NCBI GenBank assembly: GCA_023437755.1
Contig: JAEZFJ010000318.1
Location: 1 to 16,622 of the forward strand
Direction of reading: 5' to 3'
Source: Pseudomonadota bacterium
Lineage (GTDB): Bacteria; Pseudomonadota; Alphaproteobacteria; Rhizobiales; Devosiaceae
Length of the DNA stretch: 16,622 bases
Each line of letters starts with the position of its first letter. The stretch's first letter is position 1. Positions 1-7,395 of the stretch are shown here, one piece after another. The notes under the pieces were generated by a model, which ran no database searches, was not told the origin of the DNA, and was given only the letters and a program-made list of their open reading frames with translations. The translations under genes were made by a program, and so were the position numbers.

Positions 1-101
1 CGCTCTATGGCCGGCAGGGACCAGAAGTCCTCACCCGAAAGCAGCGAGACCTGCTCCTCGAGGGTCAGGGCGTCGATCAGATCGTCGATGGTGCTGGTCA
101 T
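1..101 (-). CDS. Glycoside hydrolase family 3 beta-glucosidase, N-terminus only (runs off window)
   Basis: Only the first 33 codons are in the window. They read MTSTIDDLIDALTLEEQVSL, then an LSGEDFW stretch. The pattern LTLEEQVSLLSGxxFW is the characteristic opening of GH3 beta-glucosidases of the BglX/fungal type. These hydrolyse terminal beta-linked glucose or xylose from glycosides. No signal peptide is seen, so a cytoplasmic enzyme is likely. A GGAG ribosome-binding sequence lies about 9 bases upstream of the ATG. The gene has the same direction as the esterase and transporter operon and follows it after a 117-bp gap, so it may be its last member or have its own promoter. The catalytic domains are outside the window, so substrate and integrity cannot be judged. 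Confidence 0.8.
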   Translation of the reverse strand, partial: MTSTIDDLIDALTLEEQVSLLSGEDFWSLPAIE

Positions 102-130
102 GAATGCACTCCGGTTGGAGACCACAAGCA

Positions 131-152
131 AGCACCACCAATGGTAGGTGCT
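131..152. promoter_or_regulatory. 22-bp imperfect dyad upstream of the GH3 gene
   Basis: The arms AGCACC (131-136) and GGTGCT (147-152) are perfect reverse complements around a centre at 141.5. The inside (ACCAATGGTA) is also nearly symmetric. It lies 30 to 50 bp upstream of the GH3 start codon, where an operator or a 5'-leader hairpin would sit. No run of T follows, so it does not look like an intrinsic terminator for the esterase. Function is inferred from position and symmetry only. Confidence 0.3.
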
Positions 153-218
153 GTTTGACAAACGGCAACTGGCCCTTTGGCCGCAGCGTCAGGTCCAGCG
201 CTGGATCGCGTCCTCTGA

Positions 219-1616
219 TCAGACGAAGGGGGGCCAATCAACGGAACCGTTTCTGGCGAAAGCGACCAACTCTCCCATCATGCGTTGGCTGAGCTCCCGC
301 GCCTGGAGATCACCTGCCGCCAGCGGCATGTTGTCGAGGCTGCCAAAGACGAAAGGTTCGTCGAACCCGTGGGCCGCGCCGAGCCGGCCGCCCTCGAAAG
401 CCGGTACCCAGGCGAACTCGTAGCCGTAGCCCGTGCCACCGGCTGCAACATGCGCCTGGAGGGTCCGGAGGGCGGGATCGCGATAAACGGCTCGGGACAG
501 GAATACTTCCTCGTACTGCGTGAGGCTCAGGCCAGGTCGTTCCGCTTCCAGTGCCGCCAGCGCGGCTTCGGCATCAGCGGGACGGAAGCGGCCAATCGAA
601 GCCAGCAATTCGGCGCGACTGCTCACTTCCGGCATGGCGCCAAAGGCGTACCACATCCGCGCCTCGTCGCGGGTCCAACCCGCAACGATCTGGTGGTGCT
701 GGAAACTGCCGGAAGCCAGACCGTCCAGAGGGTGGCGCTGCAGGCTGGTCCCGTCATGGACGATGCCAAAGGTTCGGCCACCCGGCGCGTTTCGCTCACC
801 CAGATGGGTGGCCAGAACCTGTTCCTGCAGCGACAGGATGGTCTCGACGGGCAACGCCTCGAGGGCGTCCACGTCGCCTGACGCCACCGCGGCCCTGGAG
901 AGGAAATCCGCGGTCACAGCGGCTGCCGCCTCAGGGGCAATGATCCGGCTTGCCGGCCCGCTCATCAGCCAGGCGCGTCGGAAGAGTTGCGAGACGCCAT
1001 CGACGCCAAGAAGGGCGGCGATGGTGAAAGAGCCGGACGACATCCCCGCAAGCGTTACGTTGTCGGGATCTCCCCCGAACGCCGCGATATTGTCGTGCAC
1101 CCACCGCAGCGCAGCGATGAAGTCGAGCAGGCCACGGTTTGCTGCAGCGCGGTCGGGGCCGAAGGCGTCACCCAGCGCCAGAAAGCCCAGAGCCCCTACC
1201 CGCATGTTGGGACGGACCAGCACCACATCCGCTGCCTTGGCGAATTCGGCGTCCAGGTGGAACGTGCCGTGTGCGGCGCCGGTCTGGAAGCCCCCGCCGA
1301 AAGCATGGACGATCACGGGACGGCACTTGTCATCCGCTGCAGGCGTATAGACGTTGAGGTTCAGGCAATCCTCGCCCGTCTGGTAGCCGTCACCACGAGG
1401 CGCCCAGTCGGGCATGGGGCGTCTGACCTGCGCCGGCGCCAGGCCGAAATGCGTGGCGTCGACGAGGCCCCGGTTTTCATGAGGCTGGGGTGGTTTGAAC
1501 CGGAGGCGACCAACCGGTGGTTCGGCATAGCGGATGCCGAGGAAGCGATCTCCCCTGCCGTCGCGCAATCCACGATAGGTGGCATCGCCACTCAGCGCAT
1601 CCACGGTGCACGTCAT
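219..1616 (-). CDS. Type B carboxylesterase (alpha/beta hydrolase), C-terminus short
   Basis: Predicted 465-residue carboxylesterase/lipase type B (COesterase family), hydrolysing carboxylic esters. The family hallmarks are present: EDCLNLNVY at about 82-90, an oxyanion-hole GGG at 107-109 in HAFGGGF, nucleophile Ser193 in GMSSG, acid Glu318 in GWTRDEA, and His416 in GAAHGFDEPFVFG. The start at 1616 is preferred over an ATG at 1649 because it makes an ATGA overlap with the upstream ATPase stop, as at other junctions in this operon. No signal peptide is evident, so it probably acts in the cytoplasm on an imported ester. Oddity: family members usually continue some 30 residues past the WPxF/Y motif, but here the stop comes at WPPFV. 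The catalytic triad is intact, so it may still work. The link to the transporter substrate is inference. Confidence 0.88.
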   Translation of the reverse strand: MTCTVDALSGDATYRGLRDGRGDRFLGIRYAEPPVGRLRFKPPQPHENRGLVDATHFGLAPAQVRRPMPDWAPRGDGYQTGEDCLNLNVYTPAADDKCRPVIVHAFGGGFQTGAAHGTFHLDAEFAKAADVVLVRPNMRVGALGFLALGDAFGPDRAAANRGLLDFIAALRWVHDNIAAFGGDPDNVTLAGMSSGSFTIAALLGVDGVSQLFRRAWLMSGPASRIIAPEAAAAVTADFLSRAAVASGDVDALEALPVETILSLQEQVLATHLGERNAPGGRTFGIVHDGTSLQRHPLDGLASGSFQHHQIVAGWTRDEARMWYAFGAMPEVSSRAELLASIGRFRPADAEAALAALEAERPGLSLTQYEEVFLSRAVYRDPALRTLQAHVAAGGTGYGYEFAWVPAFEGGRLGAAHGFDEPFVFGSLDNMPLAAGDLQARELSQRMMGELVAFARNGSVDWPPFV

Positions 1617-2560
1617 GCTGCGACCGCCGCCCTGTCCAGCAGGTGGCATGCCGCCTTCTGCCCCCCTCCCACGTCGCGCATGGCCGGCTTTTCGCTGACG
1701 CAGCGGTCAAAGGCATAAGGGCGACGGGTGCGGAAGGCACAACCTGATGGGACGGCATGCGCGCTGGGGATTTCACCCTGCAGACGCGCCCGACGGCCGC
1801 CACCCTTGCCGGGCGCGGAGGCCAGCAGAGCCTGGGTGTAAGGATGCGCCGGTGCCCCATAGATGCGTTCACGCGGCCCCTGTTCGACGATCTCGCCGAG
1901 ATACATCACGCCGATCTCGTCGCACATGAACTGAACAACCCGCAGGTCGTGCGAGATGAAGAGCATGGTCGTGTTGTGGCGGTCCTGCAGGTCCCGCATC
2001 AGGTTGAGAACCTGCGCCTGGACAGAAACGTCGAGGGCGCTTACCGGCTCGTCGGCGACGATGAGTTCAGGATTGGTGGCGAGGGCGCGGGCGATGGCGA
2101 TGTGTTGCCGCTGACCACCCGAGAATTCATGTGGGAAGCGATCAAGTGCGGCGCGCGGCAGGCTGACCTCACCCAACAGGCGCTCGGCGGTGCGCAACTG
2201 TTCGGCGGGCGTGCCGATGCCATGCACAAGTTGCGGCTCGACCAGCGTATCGCGCACGCTCATGCGGGGGTTCAGCGACCCGAACGGGTCCTGGAAGATC
2301 ATCTGCATGTGTCGCCGCTCGGCGCGGAGGTCACTGGCGGACAGCGATGCCAGGTCACGTCCGCGGAAGGTGATCGTGCCTGCCGTGGGCTCCACCAGAC
2401 GAAGCACAAGGCGGGCCGTGGTCGACTTGCCGGAACCCGACTCGCCAACAAGTCCGAATGTCTTCCCGCGCGGAATGGAGAAGCTGACGTCGCGCACCGC
2501 CTTGACGGCCTTGAACGACTTGGACAGCCCGGCAACGGTCAGCATCGGCTCGGTGCTCAT
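1613..2560 (-). CDS. Peptide/opine-type ABC transporter ATPase, DppF/OppF-like
   Basis: Predicted 315-residue cytoplasmic ATPase of the dipeptide/oligopeptide/nickel importer family, the second of the two ATPases that power such importers. In order it shows Walker A GESGSGKST (39-47), Q-loop IFQDPFGSLNP (88-98), signature FSGGQRQ (146-152), Walker B LIVADE (166-171) and the switch His204 in ISHD. The C-terminal oligopeptide-binding extension follows, with the PAHPYTQALL motif and a Cys-containing tail. The start at 2560 is chosen because its ATG overlaps the upstream ATPase stop as ATGA and a GGAG lies about 9 bases before it. A longer in-frame ATG at 2686 would extend deep into the neighbour. 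The gene ends in ATGA overlap with the esterase. Substrate specificity lies in the binding protein, not here. Confidence 0.93.
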   Translation of the reverse strand: MSTEPMLTVAGLSKSFKAVKAVRDVSFSIPRGKTFGLVGESGSGKSTTARLVLRLVEPTAGTITFRGRDLASLSASDLRAERRHMQMIFQDPFGSLNPRMSVRDTLVEPQLVHGIGTPAEQLRTAERLLGEVSLPRAALDRFPHEFSGGQRQHIAIARALATNPELIVADEPVSALDVSVQAQVLNLMRDLQDRHNTTMLFISHDLRVVQFMCDEIGVMYLGEIVEQGPRERIYGAPAHPYTQALLASAPGKGGGRRARLQGEIPSAHAVPSGCAFRTRRPYAFDRCVSEKPAMRDVGGGQKAACHLLDRAAVAA

Positions 2561-3576
2561 GCGCTTGTCTCCAGCGGGTACCAGCAGCGGACATCGGTGT
2601 TGCGGACCAGTTCCAGCGGCGGTCTCGTCTGGCACTTGCTGTCGGCGCGCGGGCAGCGCGGCGCGAAGCGGCAACCCTGTGGCCACTGACCCACGGGGGG
2701 AACCGTGCCGAGGATTGGTGTCAGCCGCGTGCGGCCGTCATCATGGGAGGGCACCGCATCTATGAGTCCGCGGGCATAGGGATGGGCCGGGCTGTGCACC
2801 ACGTCTGCACTGAGGCCGCGCTCCACCACGTCGCCGGCATACATGACGACCGCGCGATCGCAGAAGTCACCCACCACTTCGAGGTCGTGGGTGATGAACA
2901 GCATGGCCAGGTTGAGTTCGCGACGCATGTCCTCCAGCAGGTCCAGCACCTGGGCCTGGATGGTCACATCGAGCGCGGTGGTCGGCTCGTCGGCAATGAT
3001 CAGCGACGGACCGCAGGAAATGGCCAGAGCGATCATTACGCGTTGCCGCATACCGCCGGACAGCTCGTGCACATAGCCATTGAGAATGTCCCGGGCGCGC
3101 GGAATGCCCACACGGTCGAGAAGTTCCGCGGCGCGGTCGGTGGCCTCCCGCTGCCCGATACCAAGATTGTGCCTGAGCGTATCGGTCATCTGCCGCCCGA
3201 TGCTGAGCGTGGGGTGCAGTGCTGTCATCGGCTCCTGGAAGATGAAGCCCATGTGCCGCCCGCACAGCCTGCGGCGCTCCCTGGGTGACAGGCCCGAGAT
3301 GACGTTGCCGTTCAGGGTGATCGTGCCGCCGATCTCGGCATTGTCGGGCGCGATGCCCATGATGGCGCTGGCGGTAATCGACTTGCCGCAGCCGCTCTCC
3401 CCCACCAGTGCAACCGCCTCGCCTGCCCGGATGGAGAAGGAGATGTCGGTCACGATGGGTAGCAGGCCATCGGCATTGCGGAACGACAGGCTGAGCTTGT
3501 CCACCTCGAGAATGGTGCGCGCCTCCGCGAGCGGCGAAACCCGTTCCTCGGGCATGGGAGTGATCTGCGCTGTCAT
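2557..3576 (-). CDS. Peptide/opine-type ABC transporter ATPase, DppD/OppD-like
   Basis: Predicted 339-residue ATPase, partner of the DppF-like subunit. Motifs in order: Walker A GESGCGKS (59-66), Q-loop FIFQEPMTALHPTL (111-124), signature LSGGMRQR (172-179), Walker B LIIADE (192-197) and His230 in ITHDLEVV. The typical C-terminal region follows, with PAHPYARGLIDAVPS and a Cys-rich end (GCRFAPRCPRADSKC) common in DppD-type subunits. The start at 3576 overlaps the upstream permease stop as ATGA. The stop overlaps the DppF-like start the same way, which implies translational coupling. No good Shine-Dalgarno sequence is visible at this start, which also fits coupling. Confidence 0.93.
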   Translation of the reverse strand: MTAQITPMPEERVSPLAEARTILEVDKLSLSFRNADGLLPIVTDISFSIRAGEAVALVGESGCGKSITASAIMGIAPDNAEIGGTITLNGNVISGLSPRERRRLCGRHMGFIFQEPMTALHPTLSIGRQMTDTLRHNLGIGQREATDRAAELLDRVGIPRARDILNGYVHELSGGMRQRVMIALAISCGPSLIIADEPTTALDVTIQAQVLDLLEDMRRELNLAMLFITHDLEVVGDFCDRAVVMYAGDVVERGLSADVVHSPAHPYARGLIDAVPSHDDGRTRLTPILGTVPPVGQWPQGCRFAPRCPRADSKCQTRPPLELVRNTDVRCWYPLETSA

Positions 3577-4517
3577 TGGTAGCGTATCCGGGGATCGAGG
3601 AGCGCGTAGATGAGGTCGATGAGCAGGTTCAGCACCGCCAGCACCAGCGATATGGTGAGCACGCCGCCTTCCACCAGCGGGTAGTCGCGCCTGCCGACGG
3701 CCTCAACGAGCATGCGGCCCAACCCCGGAAGGGCGAAGATGATCTCGATGGCTACAGCCCCGCCCAGCATGTATCCCGCGGCCAGCCCGGCGACGGTGAC
3801 CACCGGCATCGCGGCCGTGCGCATGGCATAGCGGCCGATCACGGTCTTCTCCGGCAGCCCCTGCGCGCGCGCAGTGGTGATGTAGGGCTCGTTGAGCACG
3901 TCGAGCATGGAGGAGCGCATCATGCGCGTCATCAATGCCGATTGGCGCACGCCCAGGGCGAGCGCGGGCAGGAAGATGGTGGCGCCGAAGGCAATAATGC
4001 CGGCCTCGGGAGGGTTGTACCCGGCGACGGGTAACCAGCGCAGGGTCACCGCGAAGATGAAGATCAGCAGAAGCGCAAACCAGAACTCGGGCAGCGAGAT
4101 GCCAAGCACGGCGGTGGTCACCACGCCCCTGTCGATCGGCTTGTTGCGGTTCATCGCCGAGACCAGGCCGAGGGTGATGCCGATTGCGATGGCGAGCGTC
4201 AGCGCCACGAGGGTGAGCAGAATGGTGACGCTGGCATAGCGCGGGATGATCTGCATCACCGGCTCTCGGAAGAAGATCGAGTTGCCGAGATCGAGCGTCA
4301 GGATGCCCTTGAGCCAGAGGAAGAACTGGACCCATATGGGCTGGTCGAGCCCAAGCTGGGTGCGGAGCGCCGCGATCTGCTCGGGCGTCGCCTGGTCGCC
4401 GAGCATCATGCCTGCCGGGTCCCCGGGCGAAAGGCGCAGCAACAGGAAGACGAGGATCAGCGGCACGAAGATCGTGGGCAGGATCAGAAGAAAGCGTTTG
4501 CCGAGATAGCGCAGCAT
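3573..4517 (-). CDS. ABC transporter inner-membrane permease, DppB/OppB-like
   Basis: Predicted 314-residue integral membrane protein of the binding-protein-dependent transport family. It opens MLRYLGKRFLLILPTIFVPL and continues into VFLLLRLSPGDPAG, the standard DppB N-terminus with first transmembrane helix. Several further hydrophobic segments follow. An EAA-like loop (ARAQGLPEKTVIGRYAMR and on to AMP) docks with the ATPases. The C-terminus ends LIYALLDPRIRYQ, typical of the family. The start at 4517 gives a 1-bp gap after the upstream stop and has GGAGG about 8 bases before it. The upstream ATG at 4586 would lie inside the neighbouring permease. In most dpp/opp operons the B-type permease precedes the C-type; here the order is reversed. 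Confidence 0.93.
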   Translation of the reverse strand: MLRYLGKRFLLILPTIFVPLILVFLLLRLSPGDPAGMMLGDQATPEQIAALRTQLGLDQPIWVQFFLWLKGILTLDLGNSIFFREPVMQIIPRYASVTILLTLVALTLAIAIGITLGLVSAMNRNKPIDRGVVTTAVLGISLPEFWFALLLIFIFAVTLRWLPVAGYNPPEAGIIAFGATIFLPALALGVRQSALMTRMMRSSMLDVLNEPYITTARAQGLPEKTVIGRYAMRTAAMPVVTVAGLAAGYMLGGAVAIEIIFALPGLGRMLVEAVGRRDYPLVEGGVLTISLVLAVLNLLIDLIYALLDPRIRYQ

Positions 4518-4518
4518 G

Positions 4519-5421
4519 TCAGCGCCTCCGTGCCAGGCGCGGATCGAGGATGTCGCGCAGACTGTCGCCCAGAAGGTTGAGCGCAAGAATGGTGAACATC
4601 AGCGCCAGGCCAGGGAACAACACGATCCAGGGCGCCTGGGCGATGTAGTTGCGCGCTTCGGTCAGCGCGTTGCCCCAGCTCAGTTCCTTGGGGCCGATGC
4701 CGACGCCGATAAAGCTGAGACCGGCTTCACCGAGCACCGCAGCGGAGAAGATGAAGGACGCCTGCACCAGAATGGGCGAGCTGACCGCAGGAAGGATGTA
4801 GCGCGTGAACAGGCGCAGCGTCGGCACCCCGACCGAGCGTGCAGCCTCGATCATCTGCAACTCACGGACCACGAGCACCTGCCCGCGCACCACGCGCAGG
4901 GACGGAGCGATCAGCACGATTGAAAGCGACGTGATCACGGTGCCCATGGAGGGCCCCATAATGCCGGCGGCAGCGGTGGCCAAAACGATGCCGGGGAAAG
5001 CCATCAGGCCATCCACCAGCCGCATCAGCACGACGTCGACCTGACGGTAGAAGCCGGAGATAGCGCCCAGCACCACGGCGACAGACATCGAGATGACCGT
5101 GACCACAAGGCCGACGAGCAAGGAGGTGCGGCCGCCGTGCAGGACCATCTTGAACATGTCGCGTCCGAGATTGTCCGTGCCAAAGAAGTGTTCGGCGCCA
5201 GGGGGAATGAATCGGTCGGCAGGGCTCACCTTCAGCGGGTTACCCGGCGCCAGCAGGGGCGCCAGGATCGCGCTGAGCGAGATGACCAGAAGGATGGTGA
5301 GAGACACCATCGCGGTGGGATTGGCGGTAAGCCGCTGCCAGACTGACTTGTTGGTGGTGACGAAGACTTCTTCGTCACCACCGGTCAGGCGGTCGGGAGA
5401 TATCGCCTGAGTGTTGCTCAT
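4519..5421 (-). CDS. ABC transporter inner-membrane permease, DppC/OppC-like
   Basis: Predicted 300-residue permease. A cytoplasmic N-terminal segment is followed by the OppC_N region (SVWQRLTANPTAMVSL, then a first transmembrane helix), the HFFGTDNLGRDMF motif at about 78-90 that marks DppC-type subunits, and more membrane helices. A clear EAA loop is present (EAARSVGVPTLRLFTRYILP), as is the ending GDSLRDILDPRLARR. It starts 2 bp after the stop of the binding-protein gene. Within codons 14-23 the mRNA contains a perfect 13-bp hairpin, listed separately, which could affect expression relative to the binding protein. With the DppB-like subunit it should form the heterodimeric channel. Confidence 0.93.
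   Translation of the reverse strand: MSNTQAISPDRLTGGDEEVFVTTNKSVWQRLTANPTAMVSLTILLVISLSAILAPLLAPGNPLKVSPADRFIPPGAEHFFGTDNLGRDMFKMVLHGGRTSLLVGLVVTVISMSVAVVLGAISGFYRQVDVVLMRLVDGLMAFPGIVLATAAAGIMGPSMGTVITSLSIVLIAPSLRVVRGQVLVVRELQMIEAARSVGVPTLRLFTRYILPAVSSPILVQASFIFSAAVLGEAGLSFIGVGIGPKELSWGNALTEARNYIAQAPWIVLFPGLALMFTILALNLLGDSLRDILDPRLARRR
5353..5382 (-). repeat. Perfect 13-bp inverted repeat (hairpin) inside the start of the DppC-like gene
   Basis: Arms at 5353-5365 (GGTGGTGACGAAG) and 5370-5382 (CTTCGTCACCACC) are exact reverse complements separated by a 4-base loop. In the transcript this is a 13-bp stem with a tetraloop about 40 nt after the permease start codon and about 45 nt after the binding-protein stop. 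It encodes GGDEEVFVTT, so it is coding as well as structured. No U-tract follows, which argues against an intrinsic terminator. Processing or mRNA stabilisation favouring the binding protein is a reasonable inference, as seen for other ABC operons. Confidence 0.75.
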
Positions 5422-5423
5422 GC

Positions 5424-6995
5424 TCAGTTCGCTGCCGGGGGTGCGACGTTGTAGTAGTCGTAGCCACGTGCCGGGACGCGTGCCGGGTTACCGACGCCGG
5501 CGCGGATGCCGTACATGTTGGCTTCGGTGCCGTACTTCACCCACGGGAACTGGTCGTAAGCGAGAGCGTGGATTTCCTCGAAGATGGCCTTGCGCTCCTC
5601 CGGATCGATGGTCGAGGCGAGCTTGTCCATCAGTTTCATCTTGGTCGGGTCGGTCCAGAAGCCGGGATAGGTGGCGTTAAGGAAGGCGATCGACGTCGGA
5701 TCGACATAGGTCGGCAGGAAGCTTGAGAACGCGTCCATCTGGGCGGAGTCGGCGCGCGCCTGGATGTAGTTCGCCATTGGCGACTCCACGATCTCGACGT
5801 TGATGCCGTATTCTTCGAGCTGCTGGGAGGCGGTGATCGCCGGCAGATAGTGCTTCTGATACTGCTCGGAGGCCACCAGCCAGCGGATCGGCTCGCCATT
5901 GTAGTTGGAGGCGGCGAGGTATTCCTCGACCTTTTCAGGGTTCGGCGTGCCGAAGCCTTCGGGCACACCGGCGGTCGTGTACCAGAACGAGTTGGAATCC
6001 GGGATCCAGCTCGGGTCGAGGGTGTAGAACTCGGGATTGCCCACCGACGCGAGCATGATGGGTTCCATCTCGAGGGCGTAGAAGAAGGCGCGACGCAGAT
6101 TCACGTCGGCCATCGGCCCGTCCTTGGTGTTGAGCACCACCGCCAGCGACTGGTTGTTCGGCACCACAACCGCTTCGGTGTTCGGGTCGTTCTGCAGCGC
6201 GTCGTAGAAGTCCGTCGGCAGTTCCATGGCGATGTCGATCTCGCCGGTGATCAGCGAGTCGCGGCGCACCGAGGCCTCCGGCATCAGGCGGAGCTGGATG
6301 GTGTCGGCATAGGCATGTTTGGTGCCGGCAGCGGCCGAGGAGGGTTCGGAGCGGCTCTGGTAGTCGTCCCAACGGGTGAGCGTTGCGCCCTGGTCCGGCA
6401 TGTAGCTGGAGATCGTGTAAGGGCCGGTGCAGTCGAGCGAACGGGCGGCCTCGGTCGGGCTCGCACCCTCAAGCGAGGCTGGCGACAGGATGATCGCCTG
6501 CTGGCCGGCGAGGAGGCCGGGGACGATCGGCGTGGGCGTGGTGAGGTTGAACCGGACGGTGCGCTCGTCGACCGCTTCGATCGACTCGGTCACGCCCTTG
6601 AAGGAAGCGCCGATGCCGGCGGATTCGCGGAAGCGCTCCAGCGAAGCGACCACGTCGGCCGAGGTCAGGTCGGCGCCGCTCTGGAACTTGAGCCCTTCGC
6701 GCAGCGTCACGGTCAGCGTCTTGCCGTCGTCGCTGTATTCAAAGCTCTCCGCGAGCATTGGCTGCGGCGTCCAGGTTTCGTCGGTGGCGAACAGCCCTTC
6801 GCACGCGATCGAGGCGGTGAGCCAGTTGACGCCGAAGGTCGTCACCACCGGATCCGGCGACGGCGCCATCTGCGAAATACCGATGCGCAACGTGCCGCCG
6901 CGCTCGAACTCCTGGGCCAGGACCGGCTGCGCGGCCACGATGGTCAGCGAGACACCGGCCAAAAGCAGGCGCTGCAAGGTCTTCATTTGCGTCAT
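5424..6995 (-). CDS. Periplasmic solute-binding protein of the dipeptide/oligopeptide family (SBP_bac_5)
   Basis: Predicted 523-residue exported protein. The signal peptide (MTQMKTLQRLLLAGVSLTIV, then AAQPVLA) probably ends after Ala27. There is no lipobox Cys, so the protein should be free in the periplasm. The mature part follows the DppA/OppA plan: GGTLRIGI opening, SFEYSDDGKTLTVTLREGLKF, ADVVASLERF, TGPYTISSY, an LRRAFFYALEME helix and a late EIHALAYDQFPW segment. The start at 6995 is supported by GGGAGG about 6 bases upstream; an ATG at 7133 lies in the preceding gene. A second ATG (MKTLQ) three codons in is a possible alternative. The family binds peptides, opines, sugars or metal complexes, so the ligand cannot be assigned. 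It lies 2 bp before the DppC-like gene and 19 bp after the small AtuA-like gene. Confidence 0.92.
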   Translation of the reverse strand: MTQMKTLQRLLLAGVSLTIVAAQPVLAQEFERGGTLRIGISQMAPSPDPVVTTFGVNWLTASIACEGLFATDETWTPQPMLAESFEYSDDGKTLTVTLREGLKFQSGADLTSADVVASLERFRESAGIGASFKGVTESIEAVDERTVRFNLTTPTPIVPGLLAGQQAIILSPASLEGASPTEAARSLDCTGPYTISSYMPDQGATLTRWDDYQSRSEPSSAAAGTKHAYADTIQLRLMPEASVRRDSLITGEIDIAMELPTDFYDALQNDPNTEAVVVPNNQSLAVVLNTKDGPMADVNLRRAFFYALEMEPIMLASVGNPEFYTLDPSWIPDSNSFWYTTAGVPEGFGTPNPEKVEEYLAASNYNGEPIRWLVASEQYQKHYLPAITASQQLEEYGINVEIVESPMANYIQARADSAQMDAFSSFLPTYVDPTSIAFLNATYPGFWTDPTKMKLMDKLASTIDPEERKAIFEEIHALAYDQFPWVKYGTEANMYGIRAGVGNPARVPARGYDYYNVAPPAAN

Positions 6996-7014
6996 ATGTT
7001 CCTCCCTTGATCCC

Positions 7015-7395
7015 CTATGGGACTGTTTGCAATGCAGGTTCGGGCACAAGGCCGTCACCCGGTTCGATCGGCACCAGGACGTCGAGGTCCAGCACCAGGT
7101 AGCTGAGGCACTTGCCATGGGTGTCGAGGGCAAGGCTGGAATTCACGCCGCCCTCGAGTGCGTCCTCGATGACGAAGTTGAGTGCGCCGAGCCTGGGGAG
7201 TTCGTAGCGCTGCACGTTGGTGACGCCGCGATGGGCGAACAGCGCCGCCACTCTCTCCGCCGTGACCTGCTCCAGCAGCACTGGCCAGTGCCGCGGGTCA
7301 TAGGCGATGACGTTGACGTTGAGCCGGTTGCCTTTGTCGCCCGAGCGGCCGTGGGCCAGCGCGTGAAGCTTGATGGTTCGACCTGCGCCCTTCAT
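7015..7395 (-). CDS. Small AtuA-like C-terminal (ferredoxin-fold) domain protein
   Basis: Predicted 126-residue protein carrying the HGRSGDKGN motif (15-23) that opens the C-terminal domain of AtuA-family (DUF1446) proteins. It continues with NVNVIAYDP, a PRLGALNFVIEDAL segment and a GGVNSSLALDTHGK stretch typical of that domain. In Pseudomonas AtuA both parts are one chain; here the domain is a separate gene that starts in ATGA overlap with the large AtuA gene, so the two products probably form a complex. The start at 7395 is chosen by that overlap; an upstream ATG at 7518 lies within the AtuA reading frame. The biochemical role of AtuA proteins is not established. In Pseudomonas the atu locus is needed for acyclic terpenoid (citronellol/geraniol) use. 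Confidence 0.85.
   Translation of the reverse strand: MKGAGRTIKLHALAHGRSGDKGNRLNVNVIAYDPRHWPVLLEQVTAERVAALFAHRGVTNVQRYELPRLGALNFVIEDALEGGVNSSLALDTHGKCLSYLVLDLDVLVPIEPGDGLVPEPALQTVP

Noticed and set aside
194..223. Two short perfect palindromes, TCCAGCGCTGGA (194-205) and TCTGATCAGA (214-223), at the esterase end
   Set aside because: They have no loop and no T-run, so not terminators. Isolated 10-12 bp palindromes of this kind can occur by chance. No protein partner is suggested.
5850..7010. Long plus-strand open frame opposite the solute-binding protein
   Set aside because: Antisense shadow. The minus-strand frame has a signal peptide, ribosome binding site and full SBP_bac_5 pattern.
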